A stretch of 64,000 nt of DNA from Eubacterium sp. ER2 (GTDB lineage Bacteria; Bacillota; Clostridia; Lachnospirales; Lachnospiraceae), in NCBI RefSeq assembly GCF_000765215.1, contig NZ_JPJE01000002.1, positions 62,001 to 126,000 of the forward strand, written 5' to 3'. Below, in pieces: positions 35,932 through 45,164 of this stretch (the stretch's first letter is position 1; the number at the start of each line of letters is the position of its first letter). The translations under genes were made by a program, and so were the position numbers. The notes beneath the pieces were generated by a model that saw only the letters and a list, made by a program, of their open reading frames with translations, did not search any database and was not told where the DNA came from.

Positions 35932-36477
35932 CTAATAATCTGTCAGTCCGTAAGAATTCTTCATCATCTCCGCATAGTCCTCCACTGTGTCACCGGACAT
36001 AGCCCCCTGGGATGACAGGGTAATGATGGTCGCCTGGAGTGTGTCGCCGTCCATCACCGAGTAGAGTACATTGCCCTCCTGCGTCACCTGCTGCCCCTGG
36101 GAGGTGTAGAACTGGGCCAGCGCCTGGGCGGACGCCTCGTCCGGCGTCACGTAGTAGTCGTATTCCGCCGCGCCCTCCCCGTCCTTGGCGTAGATGATCT
36201 GGTATACATTCGTAGCGGTATAGCCAAAGTTCTTCATATCTGACAGAAGCTTGCAGCTCTCATCCCCCTTCAGCACAAAGCGCTGGTCAAAGTCCAGATC
36301 CTGGGGGTCTGTGTAAGTATAGGTGTCCGTCATGGCAAGGCTGAAATCCTTGTCCACCGTTGTCTCCTGCCCCGCGTCTCCCGCGTCAGAGCTCCCTTTG
36401 TCTTTGCCGGCGCCGCAGGCTGTGGCCGCCAGGCCAAGGGTGAGACAGAGCAGGACTGTGATCAGTTTCTTCTTCAT
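35932..36477 (-). CDS. Lipoprotein with one copy of the DPxGLxFDTRYVL domain
   Basis: 181 residues: lipoprotein-like signal peptide (LGLAATACGAG), a short Asp/Ser linker, then one ~125-residue domain (about 48-175) clearly related to those in the 1008-residue protein: DTYTYTDPQDLDFDQRFVLK, then VYQIIYAKDGEGAAEYDYYV. ATG 36477 overlaps the stop of the larger gene (ATGA), so the two are coupled. I do not recognise the domain. Extracellular, lipid-anchored location is inferred from the signal sequence. Confidence 0.8.
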   Translation of the reverse strand: MKKKLITVLLCLTLGLAATACGAGKDKGSSDAGDAGQETTVDKDFSLAMTDTYTYTDPQDLDFDQRFVLKGDESCKLLSDMKNFGYTATNVYQIIYAKDGEGAAEYDYYVTPDEASAQALAQFYTSQGQQVTQEGNVLYSVMDGDTLQATIITLSSQGAMSGDTVEDYAEMMKNSYGLTDY

Positions 36478-39400
36478 CTTGTTTCCTCTCCTTCCTTATA
36501 TTCCTCAAGCTGTTCTATCTGCTTCATCCATCCTGTGTATCCCTGCAAGGAGGCCTCAAAGGCCGGCTGTCCGACCGGCAGGGCGCTGATGCGCTCCGCC
36601 AGCTTTTCCGGCTTCATCCTCTGGCAGAAGATATGATCTCCCGCCACGATACACCGGTACTGGGCCACCGCCTGGCCATCCTTCGCGTAAAGGATCTCGT
36701 ACACCTGAGTCACTGCTATCTGGCCCTGGCCTGCCGCCTGGGCCGCCAGAGCGCTCCGGGCGTCTCCCCAATACACAAGCCGCGTGTCAAAATCAAGATC
36801 CTGGGGATCTGCAAAACAGACACCCTCCCCCACAGTAAGCTCCTGGGGACCTGCCGGGCTGCCAGCTCTCAGACGGTCCGCCGCGTCGTCAAAGTCCGCA
36901 TCGTTCCACTGTGCCGTGCTGCCGACCGTCAGTGCTGTCCCGCCGGACTCTCCGGCCATCCCGCCGTCTGCCGCCGTCTCACTTCCGGCCCCGGACGCCG
37001 CTCCTTCATCTCCTGTCCCGTCAGTCCCTGCCGGCATACTGCCTGCCGTGGAGGGATCAAATGTCCCTGCCTGTGATAAGCTGTCTTCTGCCTGCCCTGC
37101 TTCGCTCCGGCCATCTGCCTGCTGACCATCTGCCGCCTGAGCCGCATTTCCGGCTGCTGCCGGGTCAAATCCCTCCTGCTGCCCGGTCTCGCCTGCGACG
37201 GTCCCTGCGTCTGCCGGGTCAAAGGCCTCCGCCTCCCTGGCGGTCCGGTCTACGCTCTCTGCCGACAGATCCGCCTCCGGGTCCAGCACGCCCGTCACGG
37301 GGATCACCGGCGTGGGCTCCGTCTCCGCCCACTGCGCGGCTCCCGTATCCAGCAGTCCCTCCGCCTCGTAGAGCAGGCGGTTCATATCTGCCTGAGGCAG
37401 GCAGATGTAGGTAAGCGCTTTTCCGTCTGCCGTCACCTCGGTCATGCCCAGCTTCATCAAAAATCCTTCTATGTAGGCCCGGGGCGTTGCCTCTGCGATC
37501 TGTCCGTACTGTGCATACATATCAATCGTGTCCTGCAGATCCGTCCCGATCACCAGCACCGCATCTGTCCCCGGCATTGCCACCGCATACAGGCCCGCGT
37601 CCACGAACTGCCCTGCCAGAACTCCGGCTTCCTCTGCACTCGGCATGACGTAAATCTTGATTTCGTAAAGCGCACGGCTGTCCTGTTCGTAGATGACCTC
37701 ATAGAATGCATTGGCTCCCTGCTGAGCCGCAAATCCGTTTGTCTCATCTCCATACAGTACATATCGTCTGTCATACTCTGGACCCGGCAGCACCTGCGCC
37801 TCATCGTACGTGTAGCTGTCGCTCACTTTCACGCTGAACGCCTCATCCGGCGTGGTGCCTGTCAGTCCGCCAGATGGCTCCTCCGGCTCCTCTGCCGGGT
37901 TGGGATTGCGGAAATACTGATAGCCCTCATTCTTGTAAAGAGCCGCCATATATGCCTCCGGGGTCGCCTCGTCCGCATAGCCCATCTGCACGTACATCTC
38001 CATCATGCTCTCGATCATGGCAAGATCCATATCGATGCAGGCCACTCTGCCTGTGACTTCGACTTCTCCCATGCCGCCGTACATGCTCTCGATCTGGGCC
38101 GCGTCATCTGCACTGGCCGCATCGTAGCACCGGTACACGGCCGCCAGTTTTCCGTCTTTCAAGTAATAGATCTCATAGACCCCTTTAACCTGACTTCCGA
38201 TCTGGCCTGCTGCCGAGACCGCCCCGCTGTCCTCTCCGCCGTAGAGCACATACCTTGTATCATACTCCAGTCCTTTTGGATCTTCAAAGGTATATTTGTC
38301 TGTGATCTCCACAGGGAAGGAATTGTCCGCCGTCGCCAGAGCTTCCTCCAGCTTGTCGGTAAGCTGCTCATCCGTCACGGCCACGCTCGTCTCCCCGGAG
38401 GGATCGGGTGTATCCGGGTCGTCCGGTTTATCTGGCTGGTCAGGTTCTTCCGGGCCTGACGGGGTGTCCCCTCCCGGCGTATTTCCTCCCGGCGTATTAC
38501 CACCCGGTGTAGTTCCCCCTGGCGTGGAGCCGCCCGGCGTACTTCCGCCGCCTCCACCGCCACTGCCGCCGCTGCCGTTTCCGGAGGATGCAGGCGGCTG
38601 GTACTCGCTCATGCCGCCAAAGTAGAACTGCATGCCAAGGTAAGCTGCCGGAGTCTCGGACTTGATAACGCCCTGATCGTAATATGTCCGGATCGAAGTC
38701 TGCACGTAGTCTCCTGATGAGTACACATACACGACATCCCCCCAGCGTCCGGCGCTCTGTCCGCCTCCATTATATACTCCCGCATAGGCCGAAGCCATCC
38801 TCTGTGCCTCCGCCTCGCTACTCATGACGTAACAGACATATTCGCCTGCCGCCTGGCCCCCCTTCGCATAGAGGACCACATACGCTTCTTTGCAGCTATA
38901 CCCCTGCGCATTCGCTCTTTTGGCCGGGATGCAGTCGGAGCCTCCATGGAGCACGTACCTGGTGTCAAAGCTGAGCCCGGACGGATCCGAGAACGTACAA
39001 AGATCACTCATCTTGATGGGGTAGCTGTTGCTGGCGCTGGTGCCTCCCACCTGTGCGCCCCCGTTGTCCACATAGCCTGTCTGCTGTACAGCTCCGTCTG
39101 TTCCGGAGGCCCCGCCGGCTCCCGACGCGCCGTCGGCTCCGTCTTTATCCTGATTTCCTGCGCTCCCAGCGTCCACGTCATCTCCCTTGATCTTGTCCGC
39201 CAGGTCGGCCAGGGGCGAGTCCTCCAGGAGCTCTTCTATCCCGCCGTTCTTAGAGATCAGGTAAGCGCCTGTCCCCACGCCGCAGGCCAGGGCGGCCACA
39301 GCGACACCTGCAATGACCTTTGTCCTGGTCTTCATTTTTTTCTTCTGTCCTTCCGGCTGTTTCTCTTGTCCGTCCTGTACCTGGACCTTTTCCTCATTTT

Positions 39401-39500
39401 CCACTTCTGCCACTCTCCTTAGACGACTGTATCTTGCGTATTGCTCATATTCCTTCTGAAATAATTTTAACAATCTTAACACGTCTCTGTTTTTCCGCAC
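36474..39500 (-). CDS. Large membrane-anchored protein with four copies of an unrecognised domain
   Basis: 1008 residues. A cytoplasmic Lys/Glu-rich N-terminus precedes one helix (VIAGVAVAALACGVGTGAYLI, about 62-82), so the rest is outside. Related domains lie at about 163-298, 398-525, 557-685 and 888-1000, each opening with D(x)YTFxDPxGLxFDTRYVLYGG and continuing V(Y)EIxYAKDGxxxAxYxCYV; the fourth is shorter. Linkers are TPGG repeats (320-345), Asp/Pro-rich, and an Ala/Gly/Asp-rich stretch holding three FDPxxAG units (759-820). The GTG start at 39500 has no clear ribosome binding site; GTG 39404, ten bases after AAGGAG, is a good alternative and keeps the anchor. Coupled to the lipoprotein gene. 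Confidence 0.8.
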   Translation of the reverse strand: MRKNRDVLRLLKLFQKEYEQYARYSRLRRVAEVENEEKVQVQDGQEKQPEGQKKKMKTRTKVIAGVAVAALACGVGTGAYLISKNGGIEELLEDSPLADLADKIKGDDVDAGSAGNQDKDGADGASGAGGASGTDGAVQQTGYVDNGGAQVGGTSASNSYPIKMSDLCTFSDPSGLSFDTRYVLHGGSDCIPAKRANAQGYSCKEAYVVLYAKGGQAAGEYVCYVMSSEAEAQRMASAYAGVYNGGGQSAGRWGDVVYVYSSGDYVQTSIRTYYDQGVIKSETPAAYLGMQFYFGGMSEYQPPASSGNGSGGSGGGGGGSTPGGSTPGGTTPGGNTPGGNTPGGDTPSGPEEPDQPDKPDDPDTPDPSGETSVAVTDEQLTDKLEEALATADNSFPVEITDKYTFEDPKGLEYDTRYVLYGGEDSGAVSAAGQIGSQVKGVYEIYYLKDGKLAAVYRCYDAASADDAAQIESMYGGMGEVEVTGRVACIDMDLAMIESMMEMYVQMGYADEATPEAYMAALYKNEGYQYFRNPNPAEEPEEPSGGLTGTTPDEAFSVKVSDSYTYDEAQVLPGPEYDRRYVLYGDETNGFAAQQGANAFYEVIYEQDSRALYEIKIYVMPSAEEAGVLAGQFVDAGLYAVAMPGTDAVLVIGTDLQDTIDMYAQYGQIAEATPRAYIEGFLMKLGMTEVTADGKALTYICLPQADMNRLLYEAEGLLDTGAAQWAETEPTPVIPVTGVLDPEADLSAESVDRTAREAEAFDPADAGTVAGETGQQEGFDPAAAGNAAQAADGQQADGRSEAGQAEDSLSQAGTFDPSTAGSMPAGTDGTGDEGAASGAGSETAADGGMAGESGGTALTVGSTAQWNDADFDDAADRLRAGSPAGPQELTVGEGVCFADPQDLDFDTRLVYWGDARSALAAQAAGQGQIAVTQVYEILYAKDGQAVAQYRCIVAGDHIFCQRMKPEKLAERISALPVGQPAFEASLQGYTGWMKQIEQLEEYKEGEETR
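38466..38543 (-). repeat. TPGG-type 15-base coding repeats
   Basis: Five to six near-identical 15-base units encode (S/T/N)TPGG pentapeptides in the linker after the first domain of the 1008-residue protein. Confidence 0.75.
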
Positions 39501-39546
39501 AATACGACATGTCTATTCGGATGTTTTTGTTGTCTGTTCGGCAGTT

Positions 39547-42465
39547 TTACAGGTCCCTTCTGCAGGATAAGGCCCCGTCTGCCGCCTCCAGGATCTCCTG
39601 GCCGCCTACGATGCACGAGCCTCCTTTTTCACAGATCTCATCCAGGATACGGCTGACCTTCTCTAAATCCTCTTTGGTCGTACAAAGGATCTGCCTGCGG
39701 TCCCTTTGGCGCATCTGCCCTGTCACCTGCTCCATGTAATCTTCCGCTGCCTGCATGCCTTTCTGCCTTGCTGTAAGAAGAGGCTCTGTGGCCGCGATGG
39801 TGCTGATGATATAGGAGGTCAGCTCCTGCCCGCTGGCGCACAGTTCCCGAAGGGAGGCCCCGGCCTTGTCAAAGACGGCCAGGGAGGCGGCGGCAGAAGG
39901 ATCTCGGAAACTGGTAAAGGCCACGTCCCCGCCAGGCGTGATGGCAAGCCGGGTGCCGTAGGCTCCCCCTTTGACCCGGACGGTGTTCCACAGATACCCG
40001 TAGGACAGGATGCGGGCTGCCACTGCCATAGCTCCGCTGTACCTGGCCCCGCACTGGGCCAGATGTCCTCCCTTGCCGGCAAAGCCCACCGGGGCCGGGA
40101 CAAGGATACCTTCTTTCCTCGCCGGCTTTTCCCAAGACCAGGAGACCGCCTCTTTCGGGGCCCGTCCCTCTGGCAGGAAGGAGGCCAGACCGGGAAGCTC
40201 CTCTCTTGGCATCTGTCCTGTGACAGAAAGGACGGCGCGCCTTCTCACGAAGAGCCGTCTGCACAGTTCTTTCAGCCTGCCTGCCAGCTCCGCGCCTCTC
40301 TCCTCAAACTGGCTGTCCATCTCCCGCAGCCAGTCCAGCATACTGACGCCCCGCAGCGCCTCCCTGGCCCCGCCTTTCGCCGAGCACCCGGCGGCGATGC
40401 GCAGGGAGGCATAGCTGTCACCGTGCATGAGGACGTGCTGTTCCAGCGACAGCTTGAGCTGGCGCAGACGGCCTCTTAGGTAGGCAAGATCACCAAAATC
40501 CGTGTCCAGCAGCACTTCCCTTGTCAGTTCCTTTGCCTCCTCCAGCTTTTCCTCCAGGGCTGACACATGGACGGCAAAGCAGGGCTTACACGTTGCCGTC
40601 TCCCCTCTTGGCGCGAACACCTCCACACTGGTCTGAAAACGCCCCAGCTCTCCTTCCAGAGACGCCGCAAGCTCCAGGACGGAAAAACGCGCCGTCCTGG
40701 TCTGCCCCAGCAGGGTCTGCAGGAAGGAAAGAAGGTGCAGCTCCTCCTCTGTCAGGTCCCCGGCCAGGAAGTACCAGACAAGATGGGCGATGCCTTCTGT
40801 CTCCAGAGGATGACAAAGGACCTTGACCCCCGCCTCCTCTGTCACCTGCTGGGGGATGTCCGGCGTCTCTTCCTCTATATCCGCAAGGGACAGCACCGGA
40901 AGCGCGGCCAGGTCCTGGGGGCGGTCCGGCCTATTCTGGAAGGCCCTAAGGGCTGCCAGCTTCTGGATGACCTGCTCCCTCTCCTGGCTGCTCCAGCTCT
41001 CTTTTATCCTGCGGAAACGCTCTGCCTCCTCCTTTCTCTTCCTCTCTCCCAGCTCCCTGGAGGGGAAAAGCACCACCTGGGCACAGTGTGGGTTCTCCAG
41101 GAAATTCTCCCGGATAAACTGCTCAAAATATCCGTCTTCTATTCCTTCCCGCAGGCGCAAGAAGGCGTCCCCCAGGCAGAGATTCTGGGCCGGATCCCCT
41201 CCGTAGAGGCAGCTCTCCAGCATTTTCATGCAGTTGAAAAGCCCCTGGGGAAAGCCTCCTGTCTCCTTCTCCCGATAGCGGAACTCCATCCGGCTGATGA
41301 CCGCCTCCAGCCTTCTGTGGTCCAGCCCCTGGGCGGCCAGCTGCTCCAGCACTGTGCGCACGGTATCCCAGATCTCCTGCTCCTTCTCTTTGGCGGCATG
41401 TCTTACCACCAGGACGGCAAAGGGCTGCTGGACGCCGTCCACCTTGGAAAATTCCACATTCTCAGCCAGCCCTCTCTCCAGCAGCGCCTTCTTAAGAGGC
41501 GCCTCGTCAGAGCCGCAGAGCATCTCGCATAAGGTCTGGCAGGCTAAGTCCTTTGCCGGCTCATCAAACCGCCCGTAGACCCATCCCTTTGCCAGGATCG
41601 TCTTCCTTTCCACGTCCTCCTCCCCGGCCTCATAGGGAATACGTACCTCCCCTGGGTGTACCGGGCTCTGGAAGGGAATCGGATGATCCTTTTGCTGGGG
41701 TCCAAAGCCGGACAGCACCTGCCCGATCTTCTCCAGCACCGGCCCGATCTCCATCTCCCCGTCCAAAAGGAACCACGCGCCTGACGGGTGATAGTATTCA
41801 TGGTACTGTGCCTTGTATTCCTCGTAGGTGAGCGCCGGGATACAGGCAGGGTCCCCGCCGGACTGGAACTGATAGCAGTTGTCCGGGAAAAGGGCCCGGT
41901 TCAGGGCGCTGTCGATCAGCATGTCCGGCGACGCGTACATCCCCTTCATCTCATTGTACACCACGCCGTTGCAGGAGAGCTCCCCCTCCTGGCCGTCCAG
42001 CTCATAATGCCATCCCTCCTGGCGGAAGATTTCTTCCTTTTCCAGGCAGAGCGGATGCAGCACAGCGTCCAGATACACGTCCATCAGGTTGAGGAAATCC
42101 TTCTGGTTGCGGCTGCTTACCGGATACATGGTCTTATCCGGGAAGGTAAAGGCATTCATAAAGGTCTGCAGGGAACTTTTGATCATCTCTACAAACGGCT
42201 TGCTCACCGGATATTTCCGGGAACCGCACAAAAGCGAGTGCTCCAGTATGTGGAAGACGCCTGTATCGTCCGATGGCAGTGTCTTGAATGCCGCCGCAAA
42301 TGTCTTGTTCTCCTCCCTGCGTTCCAGCCACAGGAGCCGGGCGCCATTTTTTGCAAAGTGCATCTGCCAGAGGACTGCCCCCATCTGCGGCAGCTTTCTT
42401 CTTCTATCTATGACAAAGCCGCAGGACGCAGCCGCCTGCTCTGTCTTCTGTCTTTTCAGATCCAT
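39547..42465 (-). CDS. M16C-family metallopeptidase (presequence-protease-like)
   Basis: 972 residues from ATG 42465 (MDLKRQKTEQ), chosen for AAGGAG eight bases upstream; the frame is open to 42600. The inverted zinc motif HxxEH is HILEH (His72, Glu75, His76), followed by SLLCGSRKYPVSKPFVEM typical of Cym1/PreP-type M16C enzymes. The length fits the two-half clamshell fold with a linker. No signal peptide, so it probably degrades peptides in the cytoplasm. Only 46 bases separate it from the 1008-residue protein gene, with no terminator between. Confidence 0.92.
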   Translation of the reverse strand: MDLKRQKTEQAAASCGFVIDRRRKLPQMGAVLWQMHFAKNGARLLWLERREENKTFAAAFKTLPSDDTGVFHILEHSLLCGSRKYPVSKPFVEMIKSSLQTFMNAFTFPDKTMYPVSSRNQKDFLNLMDVYLDAVLHPLCLEKEEIFRQEGWHYELDGQEGELSCNGVVYNEMKGMYASPDMLIDSALNRALFPDNCYQFQSGGDPACIPALTYEEYKAQYHEYYHPSGAWFLLDGEMEIGPVLEKIGQVLSGFGPQQKDHPIPFQSPVHPGEVRIPYEAGEEDVERKTILAKGWVYGRFDEPAKDLACQTLCEMLCGSDEAPLKKALLERGLAENVEFSKVDGVQQPFAVLVVRHAAKEKEQEIWDTVRTVLEQLAAQGLDHRRLEAVISRMEFRYREKETGGFPQGLFNCMKMLESCLYGGDPAQNLCLGDAFLRLREGIEDGYFEQFIRENFLENPHCAQVVLFPSRELGERKRKEEAERFRRIKESWSSQEREQVIQKLAALRAFQNRPDRPQDLAALPVLSLADIEEETPDIPQQVTEEAGVKVLCHPLETEGIAHLVWYFLAGDLTEEELHLLSFLQTLLGQTRTARFSVLELAASLEGELGRFQTSVEVFAPRGETATCKPCFAVHVSALEEKLEEAKELTREVLLDTDFGDLAYLRGRLRQLKLSLEQHVLMHGDSYASLRIAAGCSAKGGAREALRGVSMLDWLREMDSQFEERGAELAGRLKELCRRLFVRRRAVLSVTGQMPREELPGLASFLPEGRAPKEAVSWSWEKPARKEGILVPAPVGFAGKGGHLAQCGARYSGAMAVAARILSYGYLWNTVRVKGGAYGTRLAITPGGDVAFTSFRDPSAAASLAVFDKAGASLRELCASGQELTSYIISTIAATEPLLTARQKGMQAAEDYMEQVTGQMRQRDRRQILCTTKEDLEKVSRILDEICEKGGSCIVGGQEILEAADGALSCRRDL

Positions 42466-42609
42466 CCTTTTTCTCCTTACTGTGCCATTGTCTTTTTTCA
42501 ATCTTCTCTCTATTGTCCAGATGCCGGGAACATCTGTCTGCAAAGATAACCGATTTCCAGAGGGGTGATATGTCTCCTTGCAGCGCTTTAGTCCCGGCAT
42601 CTATCTGCA

Positions 42610-42651
42610 TAAAATAAAAGAAAAAGGGACAGCCGTCAATGCGGACTGTCC
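42610..42651 (-). terminator. Second terminator upstream of the M16 gene
   Basis: Minus strand GGACAG-(T)-CCG, six-base loop, CGG-CTGTCC (42651-42627), then CTTTTTCTTTT. It lies about 110 bases downstream of the aldo/keto reductase terminator and 145 bases upstream of the M16 start. Confidence 0.7.
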
Positions 42652-42751
42652 ATTTGGCATCTCTCTTTGTCTATCTGGCAGTTTCAGCAGCCTCTCAGAT
42701 TATGTTCACGATTAGACCTGTTTGTTTTTCACCCGGCATTTTCCCAAATCT

Positions 42752-42815
42752 TTGCAAAAATATCCGGCGCCGGATTCCTCGGACAGTCTGTTCAAGGGAA
42801 AACCGGCGCCGGCGC
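42752..42815 (-). terminator. Terminator of the aldo/keto reductase gene
   Basis: Two copies of the palindrome CCGGCGCCGG (42764-42773 and 42803-42812) pair into a long GC hairpin, helped by TTTTCC/GGAA pairs, followed on the minus strand by ATATTTTTG. Confidence 0.7.
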
Positions 42816-42843
42816 CATCTTTCTCTATTCTACTGTATCTTCC

Positions 42844-43938
42844 CTACGCCCCAAAGTACGCCTGGATCTCCTGCATCCTCTCCGTCTGCTTCACATGGAA
42901 GGGACACCGTCTGTCGCAGTGGCCGCAGCCGGTGCAGTCAGACGCCTTTTTCTCCAGATGGAGATAGTGGTCTTTTGCCAGAGCATCCCCCGCCATAGCA
43001 AGGTCATAGTACTTGTTGATAAGTCCCACATCCAGACCGAAGGGGCAGGGCTGGCAGTGGTTGCAGTAGACGCAGACCCCTTCCGCGTCCCGGGGCGCAA
43101 AGGAGCCGAGGATCGAGTAGTCCCGCTCCTCCTTGGACGCCTCAAAAAAGCCCAGAAGCCGCTGCAGATCCGCTGTGCTGCGAAGTCCCGGAAGGACGGT
43201 CAGCACGCCCGGCTTGTCCAGCGCGTACTGGATGCACTGATATTCGCTGAGAGCCTGACCAAAGGGGGAAGTTCCCGCACTCAAAAGCTGTCCGCCCCCA
43301 AATGCCTTCATGACAGAGATGCCTACGCCCTCCGCCTCGCACCGGCGGTACAGAGCCGTCCGCTCGTCCACGGTCCCGACGGCATAGTCTCCGTGTCGGT
43401 AGTCGTAGGCAGGATTGATACTGAACATGACCATGTCGATGAGTCCTGTGTCCAGCATCATGTTCACGATCTTCGGCGTGTGGGAGGACAGGGCAAGGTG
43501 ACGGATAACTCCCTCCTCCTTCAGCTCCTTCATATAGTCCAGCGTTCCTCCCTCTGCGGCTTTCCTTAAGTCCGCCTCCTCGTCGATGCAGTGAACAAAG
43601 CCAAAATCAATATAGTCGGTCTTGAGCATAGCAAGCTGCCAGTCCACAGATTTTTTGATCTTCTCCAGGTTCAGTGTCCATCCGTATTTCCCCGTGGTGT
43701 ACTCGGCCCCGAAATGGAGCTGGTAGTAGATGTCCTTTCTCTGATCTCTCAGAGTCTCTCCGTACGCGGCAAAGGGGACTGCCTCTGACATAGCCAGGTC
43801 AAAATAGTTGACGCCCCGGCTGACAGCCAGCTCCAGGGCCTGCCTCGTCTCTTTCTCTCCGCCCTCGCCGATGTAGCCTCCTCCAAGGCCGATCACGCTG
43901 ATTCTCTCTCCTCCTCTTGGAAGTGTGCGGTATTCCAT
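42844..43938 (-). CDS. Aldo/keto reductase with C-terminal 4Fe-4S ferredoxin domain
   Basis: 364 residues. The N-terminal TIM barrel is an aldo/keto reductase (ISVIGLGGGYIGEGG; GVNYFDLAMSE; TDYIDFGFVHCID). The C-terminus carries two Cys motifs, CVYCNHCQPCPFG and CTGCGHCDRRCPF, for two 4Fe-4S clusters. Such fusions are common in anaerobes and may take electrons from ferredoxin. Substrate unknown. Start ATG 43938 has AGGAGGAGATAC just upstream. Confidence 0.9.
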   Translation of the reverse strand: MEYRTLPRGGERISVIGLGGGYIGEGGEKETRQALELAVSRGVNYFDLAMSEAVPFAAYGETLRDQRKDIYYQLHFGAEYTTGKYGWTLNLEKIKKSVDWQLAMLKTDYIDFGFVHCIDEEADLRKAAEGGTLDYMKELKEEGVIRHLALSSHTPKIVNMMLDTGLIDMVMFSINPAYDYRHGDYAVGTVDERTALYRRCEAEGVGISVMKAFGGGQLLSAGTSPFGQALSEYQCIQYALDKPGVLTVLPGLRSTADLQRLLGFFEASKEERDYSILGSFAPRDAEGVCVYCNHCQPCPFGLDVGLINKYYDLAMAGDALAKDHYLHLEKKASDCTGCGHCDRRCPFHVKQTERMQEIQAYFGA

Positions 43939-44188
43939 ATGTATCTCCTCCTGTGTCCCCTTTTTTCACAATTTATTATAAAATGGCCGCTCAAAAAGGG
44001 CAAATACTTAAAAACAATACATTCCTATAGCTGTTCCGTATGGATCGCACATCGGGCCGGCGGTCTCCTGCGGTTTTGTTCAGTTTCAAAAAAATGTTCC
44101 GCCATCCTGCTCTGTATGTTATAATTCTTTTTGTTGTATCCAACGTATTTAAATATGAAATCATTTTATAGAAAGAAGGCTTGTGCAT
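43939..44188. other. Divergent intergenic region, weak promoters only
   Basis: A minus-strand TATAAT (43980-43975) with TTGCCC 17 bases upstream could serve the aldo/keto reductase. A plus-strand TATAAT (44120-44125) without a good -35 could serve the gene at 44189. Nothing else is evident. Confidence 0.4.
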
Positions 44189-45133
44189 ATGAAACCATTT
44201 GCAGACAAGAAGATCACTGTCCTGGGACTGGGAGGCGTAGGCGGCTACGTAGGCGCCCTGCTGGCGGACGCATATCCCCACGTCACCTTTGTAGCCCGTG
44301 GAGAGCGGGGAAGATCCATCCGGGAGAAGGGCCTTGTCCTCCACAGCGACTACCGGGGAGAACGCACTGTCCGCCCGGAGCGTGTGGTGGAGACAGCAGA
44401 GAGCCTGGAAACCCAGGACTACATTTTTATCTGCGTCAAAAATTATTCCCTAAAGGAGGCCTGCCTCTCCCTCGCAGGCTGCGTGTCCGAGGGCACCGTC
44501 ATCGTCCCTGTCATGAACGGCGCAGACCCCGGTGACCGGGTGCGGGAGTACCTGCCAAAAGGCACGGTCGTCGACTCTCTCATCTACATCGTGGCTTTTG
44601 CAAACGCCGACTTCTCCATCACCCAGCAGGACAAATTTGCCAACCTCTACGTGGGCATCCAGGATGCCAGCGCTCCCTGCTGGCAAAAATGCTGTGATGT
44701 GACAGACCTGCTGAACATCGCCGGCGTGGACTGCACCGCCTCCCGGGATATCCAGGCTGAGATCTGGAAAAAATACATACTGAACTGCGCCTACAATGTA
44801 GAGACAGCTCTCTACGACAACTCCATCGGGCAGCTCCGGGAGGACCCCAAGAAGGCCGCCATCTATGAAGCTCTCGTGGACGAGGCATGGCGGGTGGCTC
44901 TGGCAAAGGGCATCCACGTGACGCAGGCAGACCGGGACGCCATCATCTACCGCTTCTACTACAAGCTGCAGTACGATGCGACCAGCTCTCTCCAGCGGGA
45001 CGTAGGCGCCGGGCGTCCTACAGAGCTTGAGACCTTCAGCGGCTATATCGTCCGGGAGGCGCAGCGCCTTGGAGTAGATGCTCCGGTATCTGCGGACATG
45101 TACAGGAAACTGAAAGAAAAATGCCGGGTCTGA
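44189..45133 (+). CDS. Ketopantoate reductase family protein (PanE/ApbA)
   Basis: 314 residues from ATG 44189 (MKPFADKKITVLGLGG); a GTG six bases earlier is in frame. N-terminal NADPH-binding loop VLGLGGVGGYVGALLA; the conserved central Lys region (IWKKYILNCAYN) and C-terminal ELETFSGYIVREAQRLG match ApbA_C. True PanE makes pantoate, but many clostridial paralogues reduce other 2-oxo acids, and no other pan gene is nearby. It starts the plus-strand block ahead of two ABC exporter genes (31-base gap). Confidence 0.85.
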   Translation: MKPFADKKITVLGLGGVGGYVGALLADAYPHVTFVARGERGRSIREKGLVLHSDYRGERTVRPERVVETAESLETQDYIFICVKNYSLKEACLSLAGCVSEGTVIVPVMNGADPGDRVREYLPKGTVVDSLIYIVAFANADFSITQQDKFANLYVGIQDASAPCWQKCCDVTDLLNIAGVDCTASRDIQAEIWKKYILNCAYNVETALYDNSIGQLREDPKKAAIYEALVDEAWRVALAKGIHVTQADRDAIIYRFYYKLQYDATSSLQRDVGAGRPTELETFSGYIVREAQRLGVDAPVSADMYRKLKEKCRV

Positions 45134-45164
45134 CCCCGCGTGACTACCGAAGGAGGAACATACA

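Noticed and set aside
34816-36015. A 399-codon plus-strand frame across the exporter and lipoprotein genes
   Set aside because: It runs through two confident minus-strand genes and the terminator between them; no family features.
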